The position numbers and the translations under genes are program-made. Of a stretch of DNA of 64,000 bases, positions 25,701 to 38,800 are shown one piece after another. The notes beneath the pieces were generated by a model, which was not told the origin of the DNA, ran no database searches, and worked only from the letters and a program-made list of their open reading frames with translations. Location: the NCBI GenBank assembly GCA_030770545.1, contig CM061104.1, forward strand, positions 12,905,001 through 12,969,000, read 5' to 3'. The stretch comes from Macropodus opercularis (Eukaryota; Chordata; Actinopteri; Anabantiformes; Osphronemidae). Numbering within the stretch: the stretch's first letter is position 1; each line of letters starts with the position of its first letter.

Positions 25701-28700
25701 GGTGATGAGCTCTAAGTGCCTAACGGCCCTTTTCATGCTGTGATGTGTACATGTTGTCTGGTGATAGAGCGACAGACAAGTGGCTGAATGCCCTGCACTG
25801 CGTGTGCATGTCAAGGAGGAGAGGAGCAACGCTTTTTCTAAAATAAGCACCCCTCTGCTGTTCCTGATCTTCAGCTTTATAATAGAGCTGGACTCTGGGG
25901 ATCCATGGCCCAGATAGAGCCAGAAGGAGGGAGAGGGGCAACGCACAGTCTCAGCTCGTGTGTACGCACACGAAGCTGACCCGTGCGCTCGGACAGGTAG
26001 CGCCGTAAGGCACAAACGTGGGGGAAAGACCAGACGAGGGCTTGTGACGTGTCTTGGCCTCGCGAGCGAAGACACATCCTGCGTTCAGTCTCACTGTGCG
26101 TACTCTTCCGTGCTGAGGCGTCGTCAGCCGCGTCGTATGGTTCCAGTTCAAAGTACGCATCCAGCCGACTGCAGACCGGTTCTTGCTCTGCGTGTCTCAT
26201 CGAGGATGGAATGTATATCATTTGCATTGCAGCAAAGATAACAATAACAGTCTGCCAACATTAGAGCAGAGTAGAATTGAGCCGCTGATCTCAGCGAGGA
26301 CATGCTGCTTGCAGTTCAAACCTGCTGCGTCCTGCGAGTCAGGACTTGACAAATGTGAATAGCAGATATGAGAATTTTAAAAAACGGTCGTCGTTGAAGT
26401 ACTTCCTTTGTTTGCTTATCTGTGTGATTGTGAAAATAAATGTATTATTCTGATTTACCTACTCTTGTTGTTTACATGAACATTTGCATATTTACACAAT
26501 AATATCAGTGCTCGCTTCCTGCAGAGCTGTACAGACTGATGCAGCAGCGCCAGGCTACTCCAGCAGGCTGTCAGGTCTTCATCCTACATCACGCTGCAGT
26601 AAGGAGGTCAAACTCCCACTATGCTGCCGAATATTAGGGCTGTCTTTGATACTTCAAAGTGGCAAATAGTTCAGCAGTTTAACTTCGTCTCTTAGGTTTG
26701 TTTAGACAATGAATCATGTTGTCTTTGTTGATCCCTGAACCAAGAGCCACCATGAGGTTTTGTGTTTGGCGTCTCGTCAACTACTGGATGGTTTTCGCGA
26801 CTTTTGTATTTTTATGCAAATCGAATGACATCATTCCGTCTGCATCCGCTCCAGTTTCTGTTTAGTGCCCATTAGCAAATGACGACGTGCTAAACGTCCT
26901 CTATTCGACTCTGAGCACCTCTTTGTCTAAGAGACACTCTCTTTACTATTTGCCCTAGTAACTTTGGTTTTGGAGCATGATTACGCCTCAGCCACTTCTC
27001 TTCATCTTCTGTTTGCTGGACTTCGCTCAACCTTCTCCTTCTGGCTTCGCTTACATCTACACCAGAGCAGCCTTACCCAGCGACTTCCTCCACCTGCCTC
27101 CTACCACATCTCATTCAACCTTTCCACCCGTACTGTGAGTGTGGTCTATGAGTGAAATGCCATTTGTCTGTGCAGCCTTGAGTATCTGTCTTTGAACAGA
27201 CCATTTGCTTCCCACATCTCCTGCCTAGTTTCTTTCTTTTATGAATATGTGTAGGTGTGTCTGTGAACACAATCACATCTCTAAATAAGCATATTTGTCA
27301 AATTGTTCCACCATTCCATCAAATATGTAAAACCATATGCAACAGTATGCTTTGCATATAATGATGTGATTATATGTACATGTCACAAGTTCACAACAAC
27401 AGCTGACAAAGAAACTTACTTGCCAGACAGAATATCTTGCCGAAGCTGCAGCACAAACAGATACCTGTAAGCACATAAATCAAATAACGTATCAGAAGCC
27501 TTTCTTCATCTCTGACATAATTTGCTTTAACAAGTCTCTGTCCATTTGGCCTTGATTTGAATCTGCCCACAGCAGCAAACTAATTAGCCTCGAGTCCCCT
27601 CTGGAGCACGGTGTGTGTTTGTGGTCTTATGTGTGTCAGTGTTTTACCTTGTAAATTCCTCACGCAGGTTATTTGGCTCTGAGGAGTAAAATTTCACTCT
27701 GAAGAACAGTCTGTAAGGAGGCCCATCTGAAAAGGAAGGAATGAAGACAGTGTGTGTAGGGAGACAGGAAGAAACAAGCGCAGAGAGATGAAGCAGTCAT
27801 TTATTGAACATTTATGTAATTAAATAGCTTTCATGATTGATTTCATCTCATCCTTCCACTTTAATGTGCACATCCAACCGTCTATCACTGTCAGCCTGGA
27901 CCTAAATCTTTCTAAACTCATATTTCTTTCTAGCTCGCTGTAATTTTGATCCTCCTTTATTTCAACATATTTTTTTTAAGCTGCTGAACTACAACAGAAC
28001 AACATCCATCTTTCTTTCAGCCCTTATGCACCATTCATCCATCTGTTACAAGCTGGAGAGCAAACAAGAGCATGCTCCTAATGCACACGCTAATCACCAT
28101 GTCAACATCTGATAACGCACCACCTGCTCCCCACTCACCTGCACATTTTCCAGCACACGTACACAAGCAGGCCTAATTAAAGCCCAACTCACCTACGATC
28201 TGCTTCTTTATGAGCTTGGTCATATCCAGCCAGTGCTAAAAGCGAGAAAAACAACAAGAAGGTGAGAATGGGTTGCGCTGAGGTTGTGCTGTGAGGGAAG
28301 TAGAAGCTCATGACTCACCGAGACTTGGTCTGTGTCCATGTACTGCAAACCGAAGTAGTCCGTCTCCACCAGGTCTATGTGATACATGATCTGGTCAAAA
28401 AGGTCCTGGCCTTTGGATTTGCTCTACAACACAAGAACAGAGCGTTAATTATTTTCAGAAGTGTTGATTTTTTTTTATCTCTCCTTCCGTCTTTGAGGCA
28501 GAATCAGGACATTTGTCGTTCAAGTGGCTCAGGCGTGACAGCAAATTAGTCGTCACAACAAAGGAAGTGCCTCGGTGCACATTTAAAGTAGAGGACATGT
28601 GGGTCGTACAGACAAGGACGAGGCCCTGGGGGGAAAAAAGACCCTTATTGGCACCTGTTATTATTAACACGCGCGGCCAAAAACAAACGTACGCTCAGCT

Positions 28701-30774
28701 TTCAGCTGAATGAACGTTATCAGCTACAGTTTATGCTGCGTCTTCACCGGCTCAACTCAAGTGTGACCCATAAAACACGCAGCGGAGGGAGCAGAAAGAT
28801 GACAGCCTCGTACTTTGGATCTTGATAACCAGTCTAAACATCCTGGTGAGTGTATGTGGAAATCAGTGGTAGTCTATTAAAGGATTGGGAACAGAAAAAA
28901 GCACCAGAACGCTCTTGCGGAGGCCAGTTGAAATCAGAGCCTCTGTCATGTGGGTGCACATGCAGGAGCAACAATGAGGAAAATTGGCCTTGTACAATGG
29001 CGCACATTGACGTGAACGTTTTCCTGACTCAGTTGTACCTTCATTCTTTTTTTCTTTTTTTTTTTGGGATTGAGCCTGAAGTAAAAACTACGCTTTAATA
29101 GAGGAGTTTTAGGTCGTGTCTGTGCATGTCTATGCATCTGTATCCAGGCCTGTGAGAGAACAAGAGGACATGAAGAAACTTGTTCCGACACACCTGTGAC
29201 TAATCCTCCATCTTGACAAGCCGTGTGTCATTTTGTTGCCGGAGCTGTAATAGCTCGGCAGAAGCTTTGCGTTATTGCTGTAACGTCCCTGTAGGACAAG
29301 AGAAAGACTCTGTACCCCGGTAAAGCCAGCATACATCTGCCAAATGTTTCGGGGCTGATGCACGGACGCACGCACGCAACAGCTTCAGTGACACACGCGC
29401 AACCTTCAAAATGAAAACATCTTATGAGAAACCACTTACGCACACATGCCCACACACACGCTCATCATCCCACCTGCCCCCTCTCTCTCTCACTCACACA
29501 CATACCCTCGTAGCAGTCGTCTGTGACACAGAGTCCCCACGGTGGTAAATCAGATTAGGGAGTCAGGGAATAGAGAGGTGGAGGGAGCACAGGAGGAGAG
29601 GATGAGGAGGCAGCTCGTGAAAGAGTAAGACGATGAGCAAAAGGAGTAGGCCACAGAGGGAGTGTAAAAGAGGAGGAGGACGCAGGGAGGCAGAAGATGG
29701 GGACTCAGGGGGAGAGAGGAGATTGTTTAAAGACGATTAGATGCAAGCAAATAGAGCGATGAAGGGGAGCAAGGGGAGACGCAAGTGACGAGAGAAAACA
29801 GGAGAGGGCAGCTTGAGGTAAACCAGAGGTAAATCATCCCTGCAGTTAGAATGGGGAAGTAAAGTGATGAACCTTGTGATCACGGCACTGTGTGAGCTGC
29901 ACTGACAAGTACACACACTTCACGTGAGACTGCAGGCTGTGAAACTTTGGCAAAGATGAAGTCAAGGTGCTCTATTGGTTAGTCTATACTTTAATTGTTT
30001 ACGTAACTAATATGAATGACAAACGCCGCAAACCCCAAGGTTGGAGCTGGAGTGGCACCACTTGCTTGAGAAAAGAGGTGATATCTCAAACTTTTCAACT
30101 TTTCTGGATTCCTTCCTGGCCATCCACCAGTGGCTAATGGCTGCACCCAGCATGCTGCACAGAACACACTGGTTTGTGCCTATTGTCTGAGCAGCCTTGT
30201 GTTCCTGTAACTTTTAGTGTGAATGCCAAACCAGCCTGGGCCACTGTTCCTCCTCACACTTTCGATTTTAAATGTAAAAGTAAAACAACATTGACTCCAA
30301 GCCAAACGTAAAGCACATAGAACAGTTAAGCGCAGTACCAACGCCATTAATGGCCTCATGGTCTCCAAGAGGTCCCCGGGCCGCACTTTGACACACACAC
30401 ACCGGTCTGGGCTACCGTCTAGTCCAGCCACATATTTACACACGGGGCCCTGCAGCGTAAACACACTGAGCAGCTCTCTGTGCACTCACGGGCAGATCCA
30501 CATTGACATCCGAGCCGTCCAGCAGCAGGACGCGGCAGGTGATGACGGTCCTCGCCGCTCCGGCCGCCGGTATGTGGACCGAAGCTCCCCCGCTGACCAC
30601 GGCGGGAGCATGGACGACTTGCTGCTGATGGGCCAGGAGCAGGGGGTTCCCGGTCACCCCTGCCGCTCCTCCTCCCGCTCCTCCTCCCCCTTTACCGTCC
30701 CGCTCGTCCCTCTCTCCCGTCGGGAAGCGGCTCCGGGGGCGACGGCTGAACGTCCGGCGCAGAAAGCCCATCAT
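16778..30774 (-). CDS. epb41l4b: epb41l4b (EHM2), FERM-domain band 4.1-like protein (23 coding exons)
   Basis: EPB41L4B links membrane proteins to cortical actin and promotes epithelial cell motility. Exons 5' to 3' (minus): 30490-30774, 28319-28423, 28193-28235, 27648-27726, 27420-27464, 25624-25676, 25155-25275, 24328-24415, 24145-24233, 23798-23867, 23542-23711, 22490-22599, 21739-21772, 21457-21490, 21224-21327, 19399-19526, 18733-18854, 18533-18646, 18373-18461, 18148-18300, 17819-17939, 17592-17725, 16778-16841. They total 784 residues (human long form about 900). The start is one of two adjacent ATGs (30774 or 30771) before GFLRRTFSRR. The FERM domain covers about residues 78-365, with GQDLFDQIMYHIDLVETDYF, YSSEPNNLREEFTRYL, ALGLTPTGILVFEG and CKHLWKCAVESHAFF. 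The FERM-adjacent segment SGKTEYQATHGG...TFERRPSKRYPSR follows, then DHLKCNILKAQ, RQFSFNHEDEDNLP, and the end LRALLMTEL. Exon 19 has a weak donor (GTACCC). Exon 1 is GC-rich. Confidence 0.95.
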
Positions 30775-31480
30775 CTTCTTGATCCACAAGGCGAGGAGGT
30801 GCGCGTTGTGTCCGTGAAAAGTGCTCCACAGCAGGGACGCCGCAGCCGAGGTCCTGCCTGCGCGGCTGCCGCCTCCTCCTCCTCCTCTCCGGGGCGAGGA
30901 GTCACTCAGCAGGCACAGAGGAGACTTCAGGGCTGCCGATCAGTCCTCAGGCTGGATGTCGGCAGCAGCGGGGGGACTTCAGCCGCATACTAATGAAACT
31001 AACACAGACCAACCACCGTGGCTCCAACCAGTTGACTTCAATCCGGTGTCAATGCCAGGAGTCAGTCACGGAAATACGGAACGAGCTCCTCGTCTGTCCT
31101 GTCCTCCCCGTGCACCTGCCTCCTGTTTAGCTCGCTGTTGCGCACCGAGTCTAAAAATCCCGGAGAAATCCCGACCGACGCGCCGTCACACGGGGCCGGG
31201 GAGGGAGGAGGGAAGTCTTTTCACCCCCAGACCAGACCCTGTCGGTGGCTGTCGCTTATTCTTAGCGAACCGAAACTAGAACACCTCACAGGTAAAAGTC
31301 AACCAGCGAAACTGGACAAACAGCGTGATCTGCGCCTGCGTAAAAGCGCCGCGCAGAACAAACTTCTGTCTCCAGACTGGCCGACCCAGCAGTGGCGGTG
31401 AAGCAGCGCCGCCTGTCGGTCAAGGGCCAGCCAGGCTGTGGGGAACATAGAGTAGTTCCCAGGGTGGGGTCCGGGGCCCC
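30775..31480 (-). promoter_or_regulatory. epb41l4b: CpG-rich 5' region of epb41l4b
   Basis: GC- and CpG-rich sequence continues from coding exon 1 upstream (minus strand) to about 31400. It includes GGAGGAGG-type runs at about 30868-30885 and a GGGGCCGGGGAGG stretch near 31192. This fits the 5'UTR and a TATA-less CpG-island promoter. No transcription start can be fixed. Confidence 0.55.
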
Positions 31481-32876
31481 AGGGCTCGTTAAAGGGTTTC
31501 CAGAGGGCTCCTGGTTAATAATGATGACTGATGTAGCGCTATTTATCTGGACACTTTATTTATATAAAAATAAAACCAATAACTTCTAATTCTAATAAAC
31601 AAAAACAACGCGTTTACAAAAAGTCAGAATACAAATACAATTCAATGAACTAAATAATGGTGGCATCAAAGGTAGGTAGCTATTCAGCTAATCGATCTCC
31701 TTCTCAGTATCGATGTCTACCATCCCCTTCGTTTCCTTTGACCTCAGGTCCTTAAGTGAATAGAATGAAACGCGTTGAGTCATAAAACTGCACCGATACA
31801 AGATACAAAAAATAAAACAAAAACATCTGTGTCCATATATTTCTCACCTAAATATTCTGTGCATGCAAGAAAAATATAAACATTTTCTTACATGTTTTGA
31901 CACGTTTTAAACTGTCCCTTACTGTAAACAATCTTTATTATTTCTTTATAATTTTCAGTGTCAATAATTGCAGCTACACCCCCCTTCATTGTATTCTATT
32001 CAGCCTTATGCCATAGATGAAGCATCTCCCAAAAACGGCATTTTGTGCAGAGGCTCTGGAAAAAAACTCATGTACTAGTTCAGTGATGAAGCAGTATTAT
32101 CACGAGACACAGTCTGCACAGCAATATTACATTTTAGGAAGTGTCTCTTTTGACAGCAACAACATTTGTGATGCTGAGATCGTTTCACTGATATGATGCC
32201 AGGTTTAGAGGCACTTAGCTAAAGCTTGAATAAACAGGCCCCTCTTCTCTTCAGTGGACTGTGAAACAGGCTTGTGAAACTGTGTGTTTAGGGTGTTGAC
32301 TATCAGAAAAGAAAACAGAACAAACATTCGTATAAATCAGTGTGTTTATTTTGTGTCCTAATAATTTAACAGTGAACAGTAGGTCTGGTGCTCCTCTGGC
32401 AGCGAGCGTGCAGTGCTCCACCACCCTCATCGTACAGTATCAGCGGCAGTGATCTAAAGCCAGTTTTTGCTCTCTGTCTTTAGACACAGATAGACTACAG
32501 ATTATAACAACCCTGGCATCTCTCTGCTGCCCTGCCCGATCTATTAACAGGGAGGTGTCGGTCTAAGGCACGAATAGCTTAGAGACGTCAGTCTTGAGAA
32601 GCCTCATGGACAGAAATTAGCAGCTCGTGTCAGCCTCTTCAAGCTTAATGCACAGTAATCAGTAAACACTAAGGCAGTCTAGGTGTAAGATTCATATTGT
32701 CACGTTGAATCTAGGCTACACAGATCACAAGCAGCTGTCGTCTGGAGCTAGTTATCCTCTCTTTACCTAGTCTGTGTACCAGTCCCATAGGCACGACAGA
32801 GGTTAATCTGTTATAGCGCAGCAGGTCCCTCTGTGGTAGTCAAGAGTGTATGTTCTGGTCCCGCTGCTTTATTGAG
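31481..32876 (-). other. ptpn3: ptpn3 3'UTR and short intergenic region
   Basis: There are no coding frames of note. On the minus strand an AATAAA overlaps 32868-32873, only a few bases after the ptpn3 stop codon. Another at 32345-32350 would give a more usual 3'UTR of about 530 nt. The rest, to about 31480, is AT-rich spacer before the epb41l4b promoter. Confidence 0.45.
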
Positions 32877-35800
32877 TTACGGTGCTTTCGATCCCTCCTG
32901 TTTCTCTTTATAGACTTGGAGAATAGCTTCACACACAAACTGGAACTGATACTGAAAGACACAACATGCAAAATGTTATTAGGTTTTGAGGGTTGAGTCC
33001 CACGATAACAACAAACCAACACTCATCTGATGACACTGATAAATCATGTGCATAGCCAAAGCCTTAAACTAAACTGTGTAATAGAGTCAAGGGTGAATGG
33101 TCAAACTGGCCTACTGGGCACAGGCCCAGGGATCTGAGAGGCCTGGGAACACAAACAGTTTAAAAATCACCTAAAATACACACAAAATGGCCACACGCAG
33201 TTGGAAAATTACAAAAAACCACCCCAGAAGGTCAACATCACATCACATTTATGTTAATCTGTTGCTGGCAATACTCCAATACATGATTATGTCTTTTTCC
33301 TGTTTTAGGAAAACACCAAGTCTTCTGGTGCTCTACTGTAGATCAGTGCTAGCAGCTCTGTGAAGCTGTAACAAGTTAAATGCTAAAATCAGCCTGACGT
33401 TCAACCATGGTCACTATGTTCGTACGCGGTGTTACCTCCTACCTCCTTTCAAAATAAGGGTGGTAAAGGTAGTGTAGCAGCAGTGTCCTGAAAGCCGCCA
33501 TGTGACCGTAAGGCTGCGGCAATCCTAGCACCACCTCTTGATGATTGATGCAGGAGATAGACATAGACATAGACATAGCTAAAACATCTGAGCTTTTTCC
33601 ACATCTGTGCTGACCTGTATGCCTTCAGTAAAAGCAGGTAGTTTCTGTACCTTTGCCTTGTTTTTGTGCATCCTGTTTACATAGACATAGTTTTTTGTCT
33701 TTGGCTGAGTGACAATTTAATAAGGGAGAAGAGATTTATCATTTAACAAACACATATAGAATAAATCCATGTTTCTCTGTACCGTGGTCTGAACCATCAT
33801 AGGCCGCTGATCTCTCAGTGTTTTGACAATGTCTAGTGGGAACACCGGCTGACCCTTATCCAGCAGAGTCAGAGCCGTTTCCATGGTGATCAGAACACCT
33901 GTCCGTCCAATCCCAGCGCTGAAACGGTGATTGAAAACAAGCAGGGCATGAAAGGTAAAGGAGGTTGAGAACAGTCCATGTTGGCAGCGTTCAATTAGAG
34001 TATGACCTATGCCTGTGTTACCTGCAGTGCACCATTAGGGGCTCCTCGCCTTTCCTTCTCTCCCTGACCGAGCTGACGAACAACAGGAAGTCAGAAGGGT
34101 CATCAGGTACGCCATGGTCCGGCCACGCTACATACTGCAGGTGTGTGACTGCACGTTCCTCACCTCGCTAAACACACACACAGTATAACACGCAGGGATA
34201 AAGACGTGTAACAAGAAGCACGTATACTACTGCATAATCATGATTTGACGTGATGAACAACCTTTGGGAAATACTGTTAGCAATACTGCAGCGCTACAGG
34301 CTCACACATTCATACCAGGCAACAAAAACAACAGAGGGTGCAGTGGAAAATCAGAGCAGATGAGGTGAACAAAACATGCACGTGATCCGTAGGTGACACC
34401 GAGATTAAAAACGGAAAAGCTGCACAGAGCGATGAAAACAGAAAAACAGGTGGTAAGGAAAGATGACCAGAGCAGAAAAAAATCTTAGTTTAGACTTTAT
34501 AATGGACATGTGGCCTGTGACTCCATGCAGGGATTAACTCACTTCGCCAGAGGAACAGATGGGCTCACACTGCAGTATCTGTGTATGCACGTGTGTACAT
34601 TCGTACCTCACGCCTCCTCGAGCACGATTTGTTTATTTACCTGTTCATTATGAAAGGTGGAAACAGCTCGTGTAATCTCTTTACCTTCCCTAAGTGTTTT
34701 AGACTTGATCAGATTTGCAGGAATGCTCTCCCTCCAGCCCACCTGTCCTCCCACCTCTACACACAAGCATGTCAGGAAATTTGTCAATATGCACCATTGC
34801 CCACACATCACACACCAAGGCACTGACACGGAAGTAACTGTATGTAGGCTGCAGCTAGTTTGCCAGGAGTGACTGCTGCCTGTGGTGAGCTCTGCTACTT
34901 GACATATGGCAGAAACATATTACATGCCACTGCAAACATACACACAGAAAGGCACAGTGTTCTGGAACTGTGGTCATGATTTGAGTGTGTTTCATGTAGA
35001 CAGGAAAACAGATGTGGTCTTAGCCACTTAGGCGGCAGCTAACAATTATGTTCTATCAAAAAGTAGTTGTTAAAATAATTGTTAGGAAAATAGAAAAATA
35101 CATATCGTCTTGATTTGAAAAGCTAAAAAAAATGTTAGAACAAAAAAAGAACCTGCTTTAACATCCAAACAATCAGTTGCTGATGCTTTTACCTGCGTGT
35201 GCGTCAGGGTGAACTGTCTTGTCACGTATGCCAGGTTACACTCCTCCGAGTGACACTTCACCCGCATGTGTCCATAATCCTTCACTTCCGGTGGATGTGG
35301 CCAGTACTGATGGCACTTCGTCTGCAAAGCGTATGACATCACCAACAAATTACATTACTCCTGACACGAGTCATCTGTCAGGATACAATTTACTAATGCT
35401 GCTACATCTGATGCTCTGATGAAATGAAACACTTGTATGTTCCACCTGTCAGTCTAGAGAATAAAAGCAATTCATCACGAGGACCATGTGAACCGACCAT
35501 CACATTATATAATAGTTCATATCTGTGTGTGTGATTCTAAATGCACTCAAATAAAGACAAAGTCAGGGCACGTTATGAATATCTAGAAAATGATCAATTA
35601 ATGAGAGCATCTGGTTACTAGGCAACAGGCAAACTGAGACATGGACATCTTCATTCAGCAAGACCTCAATATCTTGCTGCCTCTGTCGGAGTTCACCCGC
35701 AAATTATTTATCTCACTGGCATCCCACTCACACTTTACATTTAGCTGTTCTCTGCAGGGTGAAACCCTGTAATTACTCACAACTGTGGCAGCTGATTATT

Positions 35801-38800
35801 TTGTGTGCAAACACTACCACCAAACCTGTTAATTACAGTAATCAAATAAAACAAGAAACAAGTCATGTGATAATCAGCTGCTGCAGTAATCACTGTGTTA
35901 ATATTCTCTTGTTAAATACGGAGTTTCCCTCACAGACTGTTGCTGTGGGAGTGTGGCTGTTTAGTCTGAGAGTAAGTGTAGAAGTAAGTATACCCGTCCC
36001 CTCTCTGTCAGAGTTGTAAGCATGATGATGGTGTGTGTCTGTTGCTCCCAAACAGTCTGCCAGAACTGAGTGCAGGTCTGAGGCAAGGGACCCTGTGCTG
36101 CAATATAACATAAATGCACAGCAGACACTGGGGGCGCCACCTGAGAGACAGACAACAGGCTTACATTAGACGTCAAACAAGGACAGGAGACAAAGTTTCA
36201 CAGCAGTGATGTTCACCGTGATGTGGCTGGCGTTGACGTAGTCCTCCTGACCCTGCAGCACCACTCTGGTAGCGTCATCTAAGAGGAGAGCAGGTAGCTT
36301 TCAACACACGACTGACTCAGCCAATTAAATTTCATGAGATGTCACAGCAGTGAGCTTCAAGTCAAGGTAAGAGATTTAGAGAGAAGAGGGAATAGTCAGA
36401 ATGAATGACACTTACAAGGTAAAACATCCTTGTATCGATTCTTGTCCATGTTCTCAGGCAGACGAGCACAGTTTAGAGACAAACCAGGCTTTCTCCTGTA
36501 TAAATTCTAGAAATTACAAGCATGCAGACACACAAACAGATGTGCATAAACACACAGAGACATGCACAAACAAAAACAACTCATTCCATGCCAAACACGA
36601 CATCTTCGCTTGGACTCGTTCTTGACCAAGTCCAAGTAAAAATTAGGGCCAACACAGAAAGTTTGTTATGATTCTCCAAATAGCTGAGTGGGACAAACTA
36701 AATTCTGCTTAAAATGCAGACAAATACACCCATTATTTAGGTTTGACGTGTAAATACACTTCCGTACACCCATCCAATGTTTAGCTCCCTCCTGAATGCT
36801 AAATACCTCAAAATGGAAACACAGTGAGCCAGACTGAATTCCTCTCTCCAGCTGTCTCATTGATTCCTCTAACGTCGTGACCTGCGCCAACTGACTGGGA
36901 GACTTCGGCTTGTCTTCCCGTGGTTCGCTGAGGAGCGTGAGAGCGGGAGGCAACTGTAGAACGGGTGCCGCCCGGCCAGGACCTGGAGTGCAAGGACGGT
37001 CCAAGGCTGTGATTAAAATTCATAGAAACATGGCAGCCAACAGAGCATTTGGGCCACACGCTGCTTCTGCACGTCTCCCTCTCAGCTGTATGCTCACCTT
37101 TACGTCTGATGAGCAGGGCCAGCTGTCTGGAGTGCGACTCTCTGCTGGCTCGTATGAACATGACAACCTGGTCATGTGTGTGTTCGGAAATGTCTCGACC
37201 ATTGATCAGTACCACCAGGTCTCCCTCCAGGAGTTTGGGCTCACAGCGACCCGCCTATAAACAAACATCCTTTTTGATGCTATATGCAATCTTCAGACTG
37301 TCCTAACTAATGTTTTAATTATCAGTTCATATATCAATTTACGATGACAATTATGGTGAGCATTTAAATAAAATACACATGCAGCCATTAAGAAAGAAGT
37401 GAGGTGTATGAAAGTACTAAGAGGTGTGAGTGTCAGGACAATATAAGTTGAATCTCTGTCCGTCAGTCACTATTGTGCTTCCATTATATCTGCGTCCATT
37501 CTTACTGGAGAGTCAGGTTTAACGTGGGATATCGCTAGAGGCATCTTCTGATCCACCCCACCCTATAGGAAGAGTTAGGAAAATGAAAGGAGAGGGAAGA
37601 CAAACAACGTGTGTTTACACAGAAAACATCATCACACTTTGCCACGTGTGGCGTTTGTAGGAGACACAGAAAAGAGGCGGGACCTACTTTAACATTGAAG
37701 CCAAACTTGCCCTCGTGATCTGGGGTAATACATATTAGCATCAAATCACCTTCGCCAAGAGCCCCCTGCATAGACGCGAGTGTGAGAATCAACACGCACA
37801 CATGCATTTGTTGGTTGATGGTAAGACATGTGACCTTGTCATAGTGGTGTGAGCTGTCCTCCTCCGCTATGCTGTCATCAGTCTCGTTTGGACCTTGGTG
37901 AGAAGGGCAAGAAGTACTGAAAGAGAGGAAACAGAATCAGACAGGTTTAGTCGGGAAGTCTGCGGTTTGTAGCCTAACACACCTTTCATGCATGTGATAA
38001 TGACGTAATGTAACACTGACTACTTTTACATATAGTAGATGATTTTTGACACATTAGTTTTTATACTAATATAATGATTTCAGTGACAATTATTTCTTAT
38101 GAATTAAAACACTGGTACAGAGAAATGTTCATTTTCTTTCTCTTCAAAACCTTTTTGGCTGAGGCACAGGTCACCTACTCACACTCAGATCTCTACCCTG
38201 CACTAAATTGCAATTTCAACTACAAAAGCCTGCTGGAAGGGAAAAAAGATTCACAGAGTGTCTAAGAAGTAGAGAGGCCATTTCAGATTTAACTGGTACC
38301 CACCGATGGGGTGAACCTTCTCCTTCGCTGTCCTTGCTGCTTCCCACAGACGCCCTGTATGTGTAGAAGACATCTTCTCCTTCAGACATGTCTTTTAGGT
38401 CAGTGGATAGCTCCACTGAGGAGGGACGGGGTTTACTGATGCCGTGGCGAACCCGAGGACTTCGCCTGTCACGGAGAAAAAAAACGGCAGGTTGGTTTTC
38501 TGAGTTTAAAAGTTTCTGCTAAGCCTCGTTTCATTCTTATATCAGGCTAACTGTGCTAGAGATGAGGAAAAAAAGAAAACTGAAATCAGTTCTTTTGAAG
38601 GCTTGCAAATATCTTGCCGAATGTAACGAAGGAACTGATGATAGACTTATTTCTGAGTAGAGCAAAAACACTGCAGGTCACACCAGTTCGGGGTGGTCGG
38701 GGGGGATCTGGACGGCAGACTCTTAGTCTCGAGATGCTCTGATGAAAATGACCTCTGCAGGACCGGGTTCCACACCATCCCTCCCACCACCCGCTGGTAC

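Noticed and set aside
30358..30993. 211-codon plus-strand open frame
   Set aside because: It is antisense to GC-rich epb41l4b exon 1 and its 5' flank. It has no family resemblance, and GC-rich DNA produces such long frames by chance.
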